From Polyporus tsugae (lineage: Eukaryota > Basidiomycota > Agaricomycetes > Polyporales > Polyporaceae), in the NCBI GenBank assembly GCA_024305745.1, contig JAHRBS010000013.1, positions 1,550,001 through 1,614,000 of the forward strand: DNA of 64,000 bases. Reading direction: 5' to 3'. A model generated the notes under the pieces. The model ran no database searches, had not been told where the DNA came from, and saw only the letters and a list, made by a program, of their open reading frames with translations. This document shows positions 37,251 to 48,552 of the stretch, one piece after another. The position numbers and the translations under genes are program-made. Within the stretch, counting starts at the first letter, position 1. Each line of letters opens with the position of its first letter.

Positions 37251-37522
37251 ATTATCGTAGGTGTCGTGCTGTAACTGTACTAACTTGTATCCTTGCTTGT
37301 GTAGTCTTTGCCTTGTGATCATATATGTAGCGTCTATTCCCTCATACCGGTCCCATCTACGGCACTGCCTTGACATGCCATCAGGACCAAATTCGAAGGG
37401 GGGTCTACTACCTTGAGCTCAGTATTTGGATCATCGTGAGACCACTAACCAGTCTACACTACTTTAGAACTCTAGCAGGCTGTTTCCCCCAAACTCTTGC
37501 TCCCAGTTGCTCCCTCGCGAGA

Positions 37523-38440
37523 ATGTCCGCCGAGCATGCTGCAGAGGTCCGCCGCTCACGTGTTCTTCCATATAAATTCTAACTGATTAACTTCTTAGAC
37601 CGAGTATATCCCAGGTGCCAGATTACGAATGATCTAAATACCTATTACCTGCCCGTTTACTGAGGATGAGATCTCTCATGCATGGGAACGCTGTTCCAAC
37701 ACTGTTCAGCGACATTGTGACCAGATGATTTCGAGGTGGCAGGAAGAGATCGACATGTATCTTGTCTTCGTAAGCGATAAATGGTTGTTCCCAGCAAGTA
37801 CACATACTGACGTCGCTGTGCAGAACGGCCTCTTTTCCGCTGTGTTGACGGCTTTCAACGTCCAATCATATGCTCTACTGTCACAGGATAACACGGATCT
37901 ACTGGCGGCGGCTCTCACTCAGGTCTCTGCCCAACTCAACGGTTTTACCATCAATGGCACCACTACCGGCTCGGCCGCATCTACATTTGTCCCCTCGTCC
38001 TTCTCCGCCCCTCCATCGGCAATTTGGATCAATGCGCTGTGATTCTCATCGTTAATCTGCACGCTCTCGGCTTCCTCCGTCGCTATCATGGTCAAACAGT
38101 GGCTACACCAATACGATCTAGGCCTATCAGGCAACCCTCATGAAATCGCCCGTGTACGGCAGTACCGCTACGAGTCGCTCGTGAAGTGGTGCGTCGTCGA
38201 GATCGTCGCGTTTCTCCCCATCATTCCCCAGATCTCCCTGCTCCTGTTCCTCGCCGGCCTCCTCATCCTCCTCTGGACTCTTCACGCCCTCATTACTGGG
38301 ATTGCGACGGTTCTCATCCGAGGACTGGTTGTTTCACAGCGGTAACGACCCTTCTCCCCACCATCAAAGCGGACTGCTTCTACCAATCACCGCTCGCACT
38401 AGGCTGGCTGCCCACTACGAATTTGGGTAACAAAGACCCA
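37523..38440 (+). pseudogene. DUF6535 family membrane protein gene, broken
   Basis: DUF6535 is a mushroom-expanded domain with several membrane segments, of unknown function. The conserved core is clear: SRWQEEIDMYLVF, then after an intron NGLFSAVLTAFNVQSYALL and AALTQVSAQL, then SSLICTLSASSVAIMVKQWLHQY and the hydrophobic FLPIIPQISLLLFLAGLLIL. Two lesions break it. At 38040-38042 the codon expected to be TGG in the family pattern NALWFSSL is TGA. Near 38325-38340 the frame shifts so that the C-terminal TAVTTLLPTIKADCFYQSPLAL is in another frame from GLVVSQR. No intron of sensible length explains either. The start at 37523 (MSAEHAAEVRRSR) is a guess. A read-through transcript is possible, but decay is the simpler reading. 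Confidence 0.7.
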
Positions 38441-39738
38441 GCAGAACTTGTCACCATGCGCTATCCTGGCCTGGATCTTCATGAATACGCGCAGGACAGC
38501 TCAGCCAACAGATGTGCTGTATTGTCTTATGTTTCGACCCCCATTTGAACCTCGTCCGGACGTCGTTCTGGCAGAACCTCGTACTGTGTGACACTAAACG
38601 CCGCCACAGTTTATGCCGGCTTAAAAGACCGCTTTCTCCGCTCAAAATTCTCTACTCCGCGGCACTTAGCATATTTTGCCAGCCTGAGTGGTTTCTACAT
38701 AAGTACATGCATCTTCTCTCCGTGACCCCACCGACGCTTCGTCTTTCAAATCTCATGTAGGCCCGGGAACCTGCAAGGGGTCTGCCGATTAACACCCAAG
38801 GTTTGCGGCGCAGCAGCTGTACGTGGCCGGCGTCAGCCCAATTCAAGGCATCCCGCCCTATAGCTAAATTCCTTGAAGTTCGCATGCCAAACCTTCAATT
38901 CACACACCTTGGTCTCGCTCCCATGCTCATCTCGCGTTCTTGGCCTCTAGTCTAACAAGTTGCGCTGTTCGTTCCCATCATGCTGCTAATGTAGCTAAAG
39001 CGATGATCTCCAATTGACAGATGTGGCGACCGGTGTACCACGGACCACACAGAGCTTCGAGGTAATGATTAACTTTGTAAGTACAGGTTTCGCGATCGCC
39101 TCGTCGGTTCTTATTCGCTAACTGTGTTTGCTGGCCTTGCCCTCCGTGCCCTCTTGGTGAAGTAGATGGGCAGCACAGGATCAAGGCCGCTGCCAGGGTT
39201 TACGAGGGTCAGCACTACCGAGCCTACTCCAGTTCCTAGACAAACATAGGACAGGCCGTTCTATGCCCGCCTTCCGTTGTTCCAATGCGTTGATCTGGGG
39301 TCCGTGTACACGCCGCTGGCAGTTCCCATACATTGGGTCGTGCTGGAGCGTCGGTTAGCCTCGCTTGTTCGCCTTTTGCGACCCACCTCAAGACGTGGTT
39401 GACGTCCTCGTTTACGGAAGATGGCACTAGCTTGCCTTGAATAAAAACTAATACGGTCCTCTGTGACAACTTGGCGTGTCTACGAAATTGGCAAATACTG
39501 ACCGGTGACCAACCAGATTGAACATCTTCTCAGCAACCTGATCAACGATTTGAACAGAGCCTCCGTCACTTCGACCGCCCGGCAATTTGCAAACCGTCGC
39601 CGCCCCACCGTTTTATTACATAGTCCAACAATCGTCACAGGTGGCCATTTCAAGTCAGGTACGGAGCGAGAGGGTATATATTGTGCGTTCCATATACACC
39701 ATTGCGCGCCTCTTTCCTTCTCTCGTCGCCCGCGGAGC
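38441..39738. other. Intergenic stretch between DUF6535 pseudogene and DUF6534 gene
   Basis: 1.3 kb. The left part may hold more of the decayed gene, but I cannot follow a reading frame. I recognise no other gene. A TATA-like box sits at 39675-39682. Confidence 0.4.
39675..39682 (+). promoter_or_regulatory. TATA-like box of the DUF6534 gene
   Basis: TATATATT lies 57 bases before the ATG at 39739, within the usual distance. Confidence 0.45.
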
Positions 39739-41920
39739 ATGGCTGCTCATTATGATATCTTCAGCGCGGTGTCCGCGATACCGACGGGGGTACCGGTTGC
39801 CCCCATTGATAACACCTTCGGAGCCATCCTCATCGGAAACGACGTCGGGTTGTTGTAAGTTAGCTCCCCGTATACGGTGATGTCCCGTTGGACATTTTTT
39901 TGCTGACGTTAACTCCGACTTGTCTTCAAGGATGTATGGAATTACCATCTACCAGGCCTATGAGTATTTCAAACTGTATCCGATGGATACGAGGAGATTG
40001 AAATGTCTGGTGTGTGTGCCCAACCAGTCTTATCTGCCACCCTCCGGAGAGCGGCTCATCCAGTGTTTCTAGGTATTCGCCTTGGTGTACGTTCATAGGT
40101 ATATTACATCAACCGCACGCTCTCACCCTAGCTTCAGTACTTTAGACACGCTGCATGTTATCGGCAGCTCCCACGTATGGTAACGTCGGACACCAAACAT
40201 CTCTATTGAACCGTTGTGCTCAACCCGCCCAAGCTACTTCTACCTTGTAACCAACTATTTCAACCCAGCCGCTCTCTTGGTTGGTACCTGGTACGCCGAT
40301 CGAACCTCTCTTCCTCCTGCGGAGTCGCGTGACGATTTCTCCCTCCAGGTCTGCAATCGTGCGCATAATCAAGTTTTGCAACATATGACAGGCCACTGAC
40401 ACTTCCCTGACCGCCTAGCTCATGGGGGTGGTGATGGTACGTATATGAGACATGGACGAAGCCTCAGGAGTGAACCTCACATGACTGATTCCAGAGCGTC
40501 ATAATCTTTGTCGCACAGGTGTACGTACTGCTGCGCTTTTGGCGTGCTGGTTCCCATCCTAACAATATCCTATCAGGTTCTATGTTCGGCGCATCTATCT
40601 GCGTGGGTTCCATGTCTTATTATCGTACTTCTTAAGGGGCTCACCGTGTTTTACCTTCAGTGAGCAGCAGATACAGGGGTCTGGTGGTCGTCATGGCACG
40701 TATTTCTCAACTCAACGGCCTTTCATTCATTCTCAATCCAGACGCAGGTCCTTCTCCTTGTGGGGGAATTAGGTGCGTGATCCATTCTGTCAAGCTTCTC
40801 ATTTAAACTTATCGCGACCACACGTGACCTTCGTACGGGAAGGAGCCGCTACCTGTAAGTATTACTGTATGCTCGGCCGCTTTGGGGGTCCCAGCTCATG
40901 TGTCCACACATGGTAGTTGCGGCGATCGAAGGGTGAGCCACCATCTTCCTAGCAAACTATTGCAAAATTTCAAGCAAGCATCGCCCGACCAAAGATCCAC
41001 AAGATATCAGTTCACGTCTCAGACAACGTTGACGGTGGGCCGCTCGCACTCTACTGCTGAGGTTTGCTCACTTTAACGACGGCAGCGCATCGAATCGACG
41101 GCTCTGGTTGCTGTGTTGGTGGTAGACCTCTTTCTCACGAGCACGCTCGTTGTCATCCTCCATCGCACCCGCACGGGATTCAAGAGGTTCGTGCCCCCAT
41201 CTTCTCCCATTACGGTCCCTACGGTCTTACGCATATGCTCCCAGGACGGACTCCTTGCTCAATGTGCTCATCGCATACACCGTCAACACTTGTATGTCAC
41301 CTACTCGAAGTTCCCATCAGTCAACGCTGCTAATGGTGATCTAAAACAGGTGTCCTTACCAGGTAGGTGCTCCCCAAGCCGACCACATTAGTTGGTACTG
41401 AGCATCCCTCCAGCGCGATCAATGCCCTTGCCCTCGGTTTTGTGAGTCCAATGACAGCGTCATGCACACCATAGCTTGACCTTGGAGGACAGCTGATCGC
41501 ATTCCCGACCAACATGATCTACTTTGGGATCCTCACCCCGGCAACGAGATGTAAGTCGCATCCACAGTAGTCCCGGTGAACGAAACATAAACATGGCCAT
41601 TACTGACCAACGGAACTCGACTCGCAGCCTACACCATCGCGGTCCTTGGGGTGTACGTCTTTTGTTACATTCCTGCAGCCCGAGCTAACGATGTTTGCCA
41701 CTCCAGACTGAACTCGCGCAGATCGCTCCTGGAAGAGTACAATCGGGCAGGAGACTTATTCGGCCTTCGCAACACACCCTTCATAGACGTGGAGAGCGGG
41801 AAAGGGACCGATCGAACCCGGGTGCAGGAAGTATCGACGCAGCTGGCCTTCAAACACTCTGTGACTTTGGTTGGAGAAGACACCCTGATAGAACACCGCT
41901 CAACCGAGGGCGACTTGTAA
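39739..41920 (+). CDS. DUF6534 seven-helix membrane protein, copy 1
   Basis: DUF6534 proteins are mushroom-specific polytopic membrane proteins of unknown function. The start is MAAHYDIFSAVSAIPTG, then the family signature DNTFGAILIG and MYGITIYQAYEYFKLYPMD (after an intron), FSTLDTLHVIGSSHV, YFYLVTNYFNPAALLVGTW, FYVRRIYLRG, and VVDLFLTSTLVVILHRTRTGFKR, which corresponds to the DVLIAxxLCYLLHxSRTGFKR element of relatives. DSLLNVLIAYTVNT and VLGV-LNSRRSL close the conserved part, followed by a hydrophilic tail ending EHRSTEGDL. About a dozen short introns are needed, and I could not settle those between about 40270 and 41090, so some exon edges are uncertain and a hidden lesion there is not excluded. 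A second copy lies at 62013-63961. Confidence 0.65.
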
Positions 41921-42206
41921 GAATACATGGCAAGAATGGGCCTAGATATTTATGGTCCCGCGCGCTGGCTGCATCCGTGGCTGAGTCCACGCCGTATCGA
42001 AAACTATGCGTACAATAAGTAAATAAGTAGCTAGAAGAAAACGATATACAACAAAATAGGCATGAACTACATCATACAATGTCATAGGCAAAGCTAATAT
42101 TACAACTCCACGCCGCCGACGTGTTGTCCCTCCATGACTGATTCTCCATGACTAATCGACCGCGAAAGAAAAAGCAACTAACGGCATTGTACACCCCCAG
42201 CAGAGC

Positions 42207-43825
42207 TCACGAGACCCGCAACCGCTCTCCCAACGTCTCCGCGAGCGCCTGCCCGTGCTGGAACAAGAACTCCGAGCACCCAACGACGGCGATGCTCTCG
42301 AATGTCTCTCCCCTCCCTTCCTCCGCTGCCCTGTCCGTGAACCTGACCCGCTCGCGGAACGCCTGCACGACGGCGTCGCCCGTGACACGCTGACAGTGCC
42401 ACACCGCGAGCTTCGCAAGGCTGGGCAGGCGCACCGCCCACGAGCCCCTCGCGTCGTCGCTCTCGCGCGCGTTCGCGAGCCCGTACGCCATCCGCCGCGT
42501 GGGGTAGGGCGCAAACATGCCAACAACACGGTCGGACATGTCTGAGCCGACGATCCGGAACTCGCGCAGATGCAGGAGGTGCTCGAAGCACCATCGGAAG
42601 TCCTTCGTGCGCATGTCCGCGTAGTCCATGTGCAGGAGCCGCAGGGGCGGGCGGGAGCGCTTGAGGAGCGCGCGGAGGCCCATGCCTGCCGTGTCCGAAT
42701 CGGATCGGCCGCATATATGCATGCAGATGCAGGAAAAAGCAAGCGGTAGGATGAATGAAGGTGTTCGGGATCGTAGCGGGGAAGGATTATCGTACCTGTG
42801 GCGTGGTCCGACCATGGGGACTGAGAAAAATCCTGCGCCTCGTCGTCCGACTCGCCCTCGTCCGGTGGCGACCGCAGCGCCACATACGGTTCCGTGCGGA
42901 GCTCAAAGTCCACGTTCGTGTGCTCGAGATAGAGCTCCTCAAGCGCGGGCGCGTCGATGTGCTCCAGGATGGCGCGGACCGAGACCGTGCTTCTGATGAG
43001 GAGCGTGCGGAGATGGTCGAGCCGCACGGGGACGAGCACCCCCGGCTGGATGGGCTCGCCCTCCTGCGGCCAGCCAGTGAAGTGGAGCGTCTCGAGGAGG
43101 GGCGTGCAGCGGAAGAAGTTGACCATGCGCGCGACGTCCGTCGACACCTCCAGGGAGAACTCCGTGATGCAGACGGACCTGATGGGTATGGGCTTCATGA
43201 CGCTCTCGAGCGGGAGCGCATACACCGAGAAATGCAGCGCGAGCTCCGAGGGCCCCTCCGTCGGGCCGTGCACGCGGAAGATGGTCGAGTATATCCTGTC
43301 GTCGGCCGAATCCGAGACGGCGTTGGTATTGAGGCCGAGAGTGTCAAGTGCAGACACGCCTTTGATGAGGAGGTGTAGCTCGTCGACCAGGCACCCCCGG
43401 CTGCGATCGAACGCGTACTTCCCGAAGTCGAACTCCTCCTCGTGCCTCCCGGAGATCACGCATCGGCGCAGGCGCTGCATGTTGGACAACACGGGGGAGA
43501 GGAGGGGAAGGATCATGTCCGGGGTGGTTGCCTCTATGCGGACATCGAATGGGAGCGGGGTGGAGCGGTCCATCCAGCAGAAGGCCTGGTCGTGCGAGAG
43601 GGTGGTTCCGTTGGACTCGAAGAGATAGACGTGCTGCCAGATGCGTGGCGAGAGGCAAGAGACATTTTTCCAGTATCGACAGACGCGGCCGAAGACGATA
43701 GGGTTGAGTTGGTCGGAAGGCTCGTCGGAACAGTGGACGAGGATGTCGATAAGAAGCTCGGGGGGCAGACGATGAACGGGCGGGATATCCAGGGGCTGCG
43801 GGGGACGGAAGGCGGTCAATGTCAT
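42207..43825 (-). CDS. F-box domain protein (basidiomycete family)
   Basis: Two exons, 43825-42796 and 42685-42207, give 502 aa with consistent phase. The start MTLTAFRPPQPLD is followed by the F-box: IPPVHRLPPELLIDILVHC and VFGRVCRYWKNVSCLSPRIW. The rest looks like the leucine-rich, poorly conserved C-terminal part of mushroom F-box proteins (LRRCVISGR, PLLETLHFTGW, ALEELYLEHTN, VGSDMSDRVV). F-box proteins recruit substrates to SCF ubiquitin ligases, and this family is hugely expanded in Agaricomycetes. The substrate is unknown. The gene is adjacent to ribonucleotide reductase on the same strand, with about 400 bases between them. The intron ends are GT..AG with a branch-like CTGAC upstream. 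Confidence 0.8.
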
Positions 43826-44228
43826 GGTTGTCGAGGTCGTTGGACACGACCGGATCGGAGATGTGGATTGAGATGGAGGGATGCCTCGCGGGACTGGACG
43901 ACTCACGAGGAGAGAGTGATTCGCATACTTAGTCCAGTCGCGCCGGTCCACCGTTCCGCTCTTAATGGAACCTCCTTCCCACGCCCCCCACCTCGCCTCC
44001 TGTCTCAGTTGCAGTGCAAACACCAACACGAAACACCCGACCGGAATGAGGCGATAAAATCTATCAAGTATGCGGACCATACAATTACAACAAGAACAAG
44101 ATGCTATGCATATGCGACGAGTCGACAGCCATGGACAATAGCCAGAGGTAGAGGAAAACATGTGGATGAAAACGATACAAGGAATCTGCCAGTCCGTCTC
44201 CACGTACACCGAAGAACCAAACACACGC
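43826..44228. other. Intergenic region between F-box gene and ribonucleotide reductase
   Basis: 403 bases with the F-box promoter and the 3' UTR of ribonucleotide reductase. No gene is seen. Confidence 0.45.
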
Positions 44229-47200
44229 TCAACCAGAGCACATGAGGCACGCCTCCTTGTTCTCGATCGAGCACATCAGCTTCGCCTGCTCCAGCTCGCG
44301 GTCTCGCTGACGCTTGAGGGCGGCAGCAAACTCGGGATCAGCCTCCGCCGCCTTCTGCGTGCGCTCGTCGAGGGATAGCTGCGTCGTCGCGGAAGCGAGG
44401 GCTGCGTCGTTTGCAGCGGTGACAACAGAGGAGGGCGAAGGCGGGTCCGAAGCGACGACGCCATTGATCCCGTTGAAACCATTGGTCTTGCCATTCGAGA
44501 AGGGAGTAGCGAGCGAAGGCGTAACAGGCTCCTCCTTGATCGGCGTCGAAGGCGCGACGGGAGTAATTGTGCCGGTGACCTTCGCCTGCTGCTTCTTCAC
44601 CGCATTCTTGAGGTATGAGCTATCGACGGTGAACTTGATCGCTTGGGCGGCCGGGCGCGTACGGAGGTAGTACATGCCCGTCTTCAGGCCCTTCTTCCAC
44701 CCGTAGAAATGCATGCTCGTCAGCTGCCCTGTCGTCGGCGATTGGAGGTGAATGTTGAGCGACTGCGACTGGCAGATGAATGCCCCACGGTCCGCGGCGA
44801 GGTCCAGAACCTTCTTCTGCGAGATCTCCCAGACGGTCTTGTAGATCGCCTTGACATCATTGGGGATGATGTCAATGTTCTGGACCGACCCGTTGTTGGC
44901 AATGATCATGTTCTTCATGTCGTCGTTCCAGAGGCCGAGCTCGACGAGTTCGCGCAGGAGCCACGGGCATACCACCTGGAACTCGCCAGCGAGCACGCGA
45001 CGGGTATAGATATTGTTCGTGTAGGGCTCGAAGCATTCGTTGTTTCCTAGGATCTGCGACGTGGAGGCTGTAGGCATGGGCGCAACGAGGAGCGAGTTCC
45101 TCAGGCCGTACTGAGCGACCTTGGCCTTGAGGCTAGCCCAGTCCCAAAGGTCCGTGGGGGTCATGCCCCACAAGTCATACTGGAGCTGGCCCTGAGATGC
45201 GGGACTACCCTCATATGTCTCGTAGGGACCATCAGTCTGCGCCATCTCGCAACTCGCCTCAACGGCGGCGTGGTAGATGGTCTCGGAGATCTGCAGATTG
45301 AGCTTCCGCGCCTCGACAGAGTCAAACGGCATACGGAGCGCCATGAAGGCGTCTGCAAGACCCTGCACACCAATTCCGATCGGACGATGGCGCATGTTCG
45401 AGCGGCGGGCCTCAGGAATAGGGTAGTAGTTGGCGTCAATGATGCGGTTGAGGTTGAAGGCGACGACCTTGGCGACGTCGTGCAGCTTCCGGAAGTTGTA
45501 TTTGCCGTCCTCGATGAAGGAGGGAAGGGCGATAGAAGCAAGGTTGCAGACGGCAGTCTCATCGGGCGAAGAGTATTCAATGATCTCTGTGCACAGATTG
45601 GATGACTTGATGGTACCGAGGTTCTGCTGGTTCGACTTCCCTAAACTAATTGTCAGCAGCTGTCACGCAAGTGATAGAGAATGTGCTTACTGTTAGCGGC
45701 GTCCTTGTAGACCATGAAAGGACCACCAGTCTCGATTTGGGCCTCCAGGATAGCATACCAGAGCTTCTGAGCCTCGATGGTCTTCCGTGCACGACCTTCA
45801 CGCTCGTACTGCTCGTACAGCGCCTCAAACTCGTCACCCCAGACCTCGTGGAGGCCAGGTGCCTCGTTAGGGCAGAAGAGAGACCATTTCCCACCAGCCT
45901 CGACACGCTTCATGAACAGATCGGGGATCCACAGTGCGTAGAAGAGGTCACGCGCGCGGACCTCTTCCTTGCCGTGGTTCTTGCGGAGATCGATGAACTC
46001 GAAGACGTCGGCATGCCATGGCTCAAGGTAGATGGCGAAGGCACCGGGACGCTTGTTGCCACCCTGGTCAACGTATCGCGCGGTAGAGTCGTAGACACGG
46101 AGCATAGGAACGATGCCGTTCGAGTAACCGTTTGTGCCCGCGATGTAAGAACTTTTCAAGTGCGTAAGTGCGCGTACGTGTGAATAAAGGTTTGAGGAAC
46201 CTACCCAGTGGCGCGAATGTTGTGGATATTGAGGCCAATGCCACCAGCAGTCTTACTGATCATGGCGCAGTCCATAAGCGTCGAGTAGATGCCCTCGATG
46301 GAGTCGTCCTTCATGCAAACGAGAAAGCATGAGCTCATCTGAGGGTTAGGAGTGCCGGCGTTGAAGAGGGTAGGTGATGCATGGGTGAAGTACCGCTCAG
46401 ACATGAGGTGGTATGTCTGAAGGACGTGCTCGATGTCGGCCCCGTGGATACCGACGGCAACACGCATGAGAAGGTGTTGGGGCCGCTCGGCCACACGACC
46501 GTTGAGCTTTAGGAGGTAAGAGCGCTCCAGTGTTTTGAACCCGAAGCTACGCGATGCCGGTGAGGAAATTGGCGAATCGATACATGATAAGAAACCACTC
46601 ACAAGTTATAGTTGAAGTCACGGTCATAGATGATGGCGGAATCGAGCACCTCGGCGTTCGACTGGACGATATCATACGTCCCCTTGGAAATCAAACCAGC
46701 GGGCTTGCCGTTCTTAGGGTCGACTACAGATCGATGAATGTCTTGTACTTCAACAGCGCACAAAAGACACGTACCATAGTGATACAGATCGCTGATGACG
46801 GCAGAAAAACTCTTCTTCGTCTCCTTGTGCAAATTTGAAACAGCGATACGAGCAGCGAGAATGGCATAATCAGGATGTTTTGTCGTGAGGTAGGCAGCAG
46901 TCTCGGCAGCAAGGTTCTATGCACTACCTCAGGGGCTGTCACACATGGCAGAGATCAAGAGTTTACTCACGTCGAGCTCAACCGTCGTAACACCGGCGTA
47001 GACACCAGCAATAACCTTCTGGGTAATGCTATACAATCTATGAGCATCAAGCGCGTGCATAGAACGGTCAAATACTCACCCAATTGGATCGACATGATCC
47101 TTGTCGAGGCCGTAGCAAAGCTTGGCTATCCGAGCCGTAATCTGCGACGGACATGAGTTATGCGCGTGGCCAGACGCGTGGTGGTACGCGTACCTTGTCG

Positions 47201-47379
47201 AACTGAACGCGCTCCTTGCGTCTACGGAGATATACAAGGTTAATACAAGGGATCATGAGCGCGTCTCGACGCGTTATGACGCGACTTACCCATCTGGATA
47301 AAGCGTCGTGTTGAGTTAGATCTTGGCGTGAAACCCAACCACAGATGGGCAACTTACCTCGCTTGAACACGTAGGCCAT
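44229..47379 (-). CDS. RNR1: Ribonucleoside-diphosphate reductase large subunit (class Ia)
   Basis: Makes dNDPs from NDPs and is the rate-limiting step of dNTP supply. The start [18 protein letters not shown] is carried on exons 47379-47358, 47290-47293 (4 bases) and 47221-47194, followed by the ATP-cone ([19 protein letters not shown]). Active-site parts are present: the Cys in [12 protein letters not shown], the NLCTEIIEY Cys/Glu, the Cys in [12 protein letters not shown], the radical-path TyrTyr in [12 protein letters not shown], and the C-terminal shuttle [21 protein letters not shown] is split by an intron. A Ser/Pro/Thr-rich linker separates the barrel from the Cys tail. The promoter to the right carries four MCB sites, which fits S-phase expression. 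The reading is complete and intact. Confidence 0.95.
47290..47293 (-). other. 4-nt micro-exon of RNR1
   Basis: The minus-strand bases ATGG stand between TTATCCAG and GTAAGTCG. Without them the protein would lose the Asp-Gly of KRDGRK, which is conserved in yeast Rnr1, and the phase would break. Introns of 64 and 68 bases flank it. The exon sums 22, 4 and 28 are consistent. Confidence 0.8.
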
Positions 47380-47504
47380 CTCGGAAGGTGTAAGAGCAGA
47401 TATAAAATGGCACTAGTGGGAGAATAAGGAGGGGGAGGAAGGGGAAGAGGTGGTGGTATGCGACGAAGAGTTAATGAGACGCGACACGCGCTCTTATAAT
47501 ACAA

Positions 47505-47579
47505 ACGCGTCCATCAGGGGCTGACTAAGGCACGCGTGATTTCAACAGACGCGTTGTTTGTGTTTGTATTTCGACGCGT
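47505..47579. promoter_or_regulatory. Cluster of four MCB (ACGCGT) sites in the divergent RNR1 promoter
   Basis: ACGCGT occurs at 47505-47510, 47532-47537, 47549-47554 and 47574-47579, within 75 bases. This is the MluI cell-cycle box bound by MBF, which drives S-phase genes, including the ribonucleotide reductase gene cdc22 in fission yeast. A TTATAAT-like stretch lies at 47493-47499. The cluster could serve both RNR1 and the gene starting at 47704. Confidence 0.8.
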
Positions 47580-47703
47580 CGCATCATTACAAAGCCTTAT
47601 CGGACAATATTCTCGCGTAATCTCCTCGACCACGGCCACCACTGCCAGTCCTCCCTCTCTTCATCAGACTCGGGGTCGGACAGTCATCTCGACGCCCGCC
47701 AAT

Positions 47704-48347
47704 ATGCCCAGCCAACCGTACATCGTCCACCCAGCCGATCTACAGTATGTACCCACCATCATGAGAGCACCCTCCCCTTCAAGCACCATCGGCACAGACT
47801 ACGGTCCCGACGAGACCACGATCGTCGATTCTGAGCTCTCAGAACACGACTTTTTCCGGAAATGCGAGGATATGGTTGGCATCAACAGGCCTCGGCCAGA
47901 TGAAGATGAGGCGAACAGAGACCCTCTCATCCTCCCCCGACCAATGTCGCGCCACAAACTCACGGCACTGGAAGAGAAGCGTACGTCCTTCCCATTCGCA
48001 TGCCCTCAGATTATCCTCTGACAGAATGTCCAGAGATGTTTGAGCAAGTCATGAACAACCTTCGTGCTGCCGTGAAGCAGCTCGAGGAAGACGAGCTGTT
48101 CGAGCAGACCGCCGTCAAGGGCGCCGACGTTGTGCTTGACGATCCCACCGCGTCATCGGACGATGTTGACGCCATCATGCAAAGCCTCATGGGGCTCTCA
48201 GCGTCGCCTAATTCGAACGATGCCACCACCAACGCTACCACCAATGCTAGTTCACACTTTACCTCAAGGTCGGAGACGGTGACTCCGCATTGGGGCGGCC
48301 CCTCACATCCAGCCAGAACACCATTTGGCTGGTCATCGAGGGCGTGA
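47704..48347 (+). CDS. Small protein of unknown function, divergent from RNR1
   Basis: Two exons, 47704-47980 and 48025-48347, give 199 aa in consistent phase. The start is MPSQPYIVHPADLQYVPTI. An acidic middle (NRPRPDEDEANRDPLIL) is followed by MFEQVMNNLRAAVKQLEEDE, which looks helical, and by a Ser/Thr/Asn-rich tail. There are no membrane segments or recognised domains. It shares a 325-base MCB-rich promoter with ribonucleotide reductase, so a role in S phase is possible; this is inference only. I do not recognise the family. Confidence 0.7.
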
Positions 48348-48552
48348 TAATGTCCTACGCTTAAGACCGATGTACGTATGTATACCCTAATGGTCATAGT
48401 TGTGTCCCTGAGTGCAGGAAGGCATGTCGCCATATCTAGCGGGATACCCATCCAAAATACAAGTGCACTCATGAGAACAGAGCTGTAGTGAACCATAGTG
48501 AGCATATATAGAATCGAGGTAAGGATTAATGCAAACCGTTGAATCGCCCCAT

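Noticed and set aside
38760..39480. A second DUF6535 or DUF6534 remnant
   Set aside because: I looked for the family blocks in all frames and found none beyond the C-terminal fragment ending near 38440.
42830..43800. Long plus-strand frames across the F-box gene
   Set aside because: They are antisense shadows of the GC-rich F-box coding sequence, which has clear F-box motifs on the minus strand.
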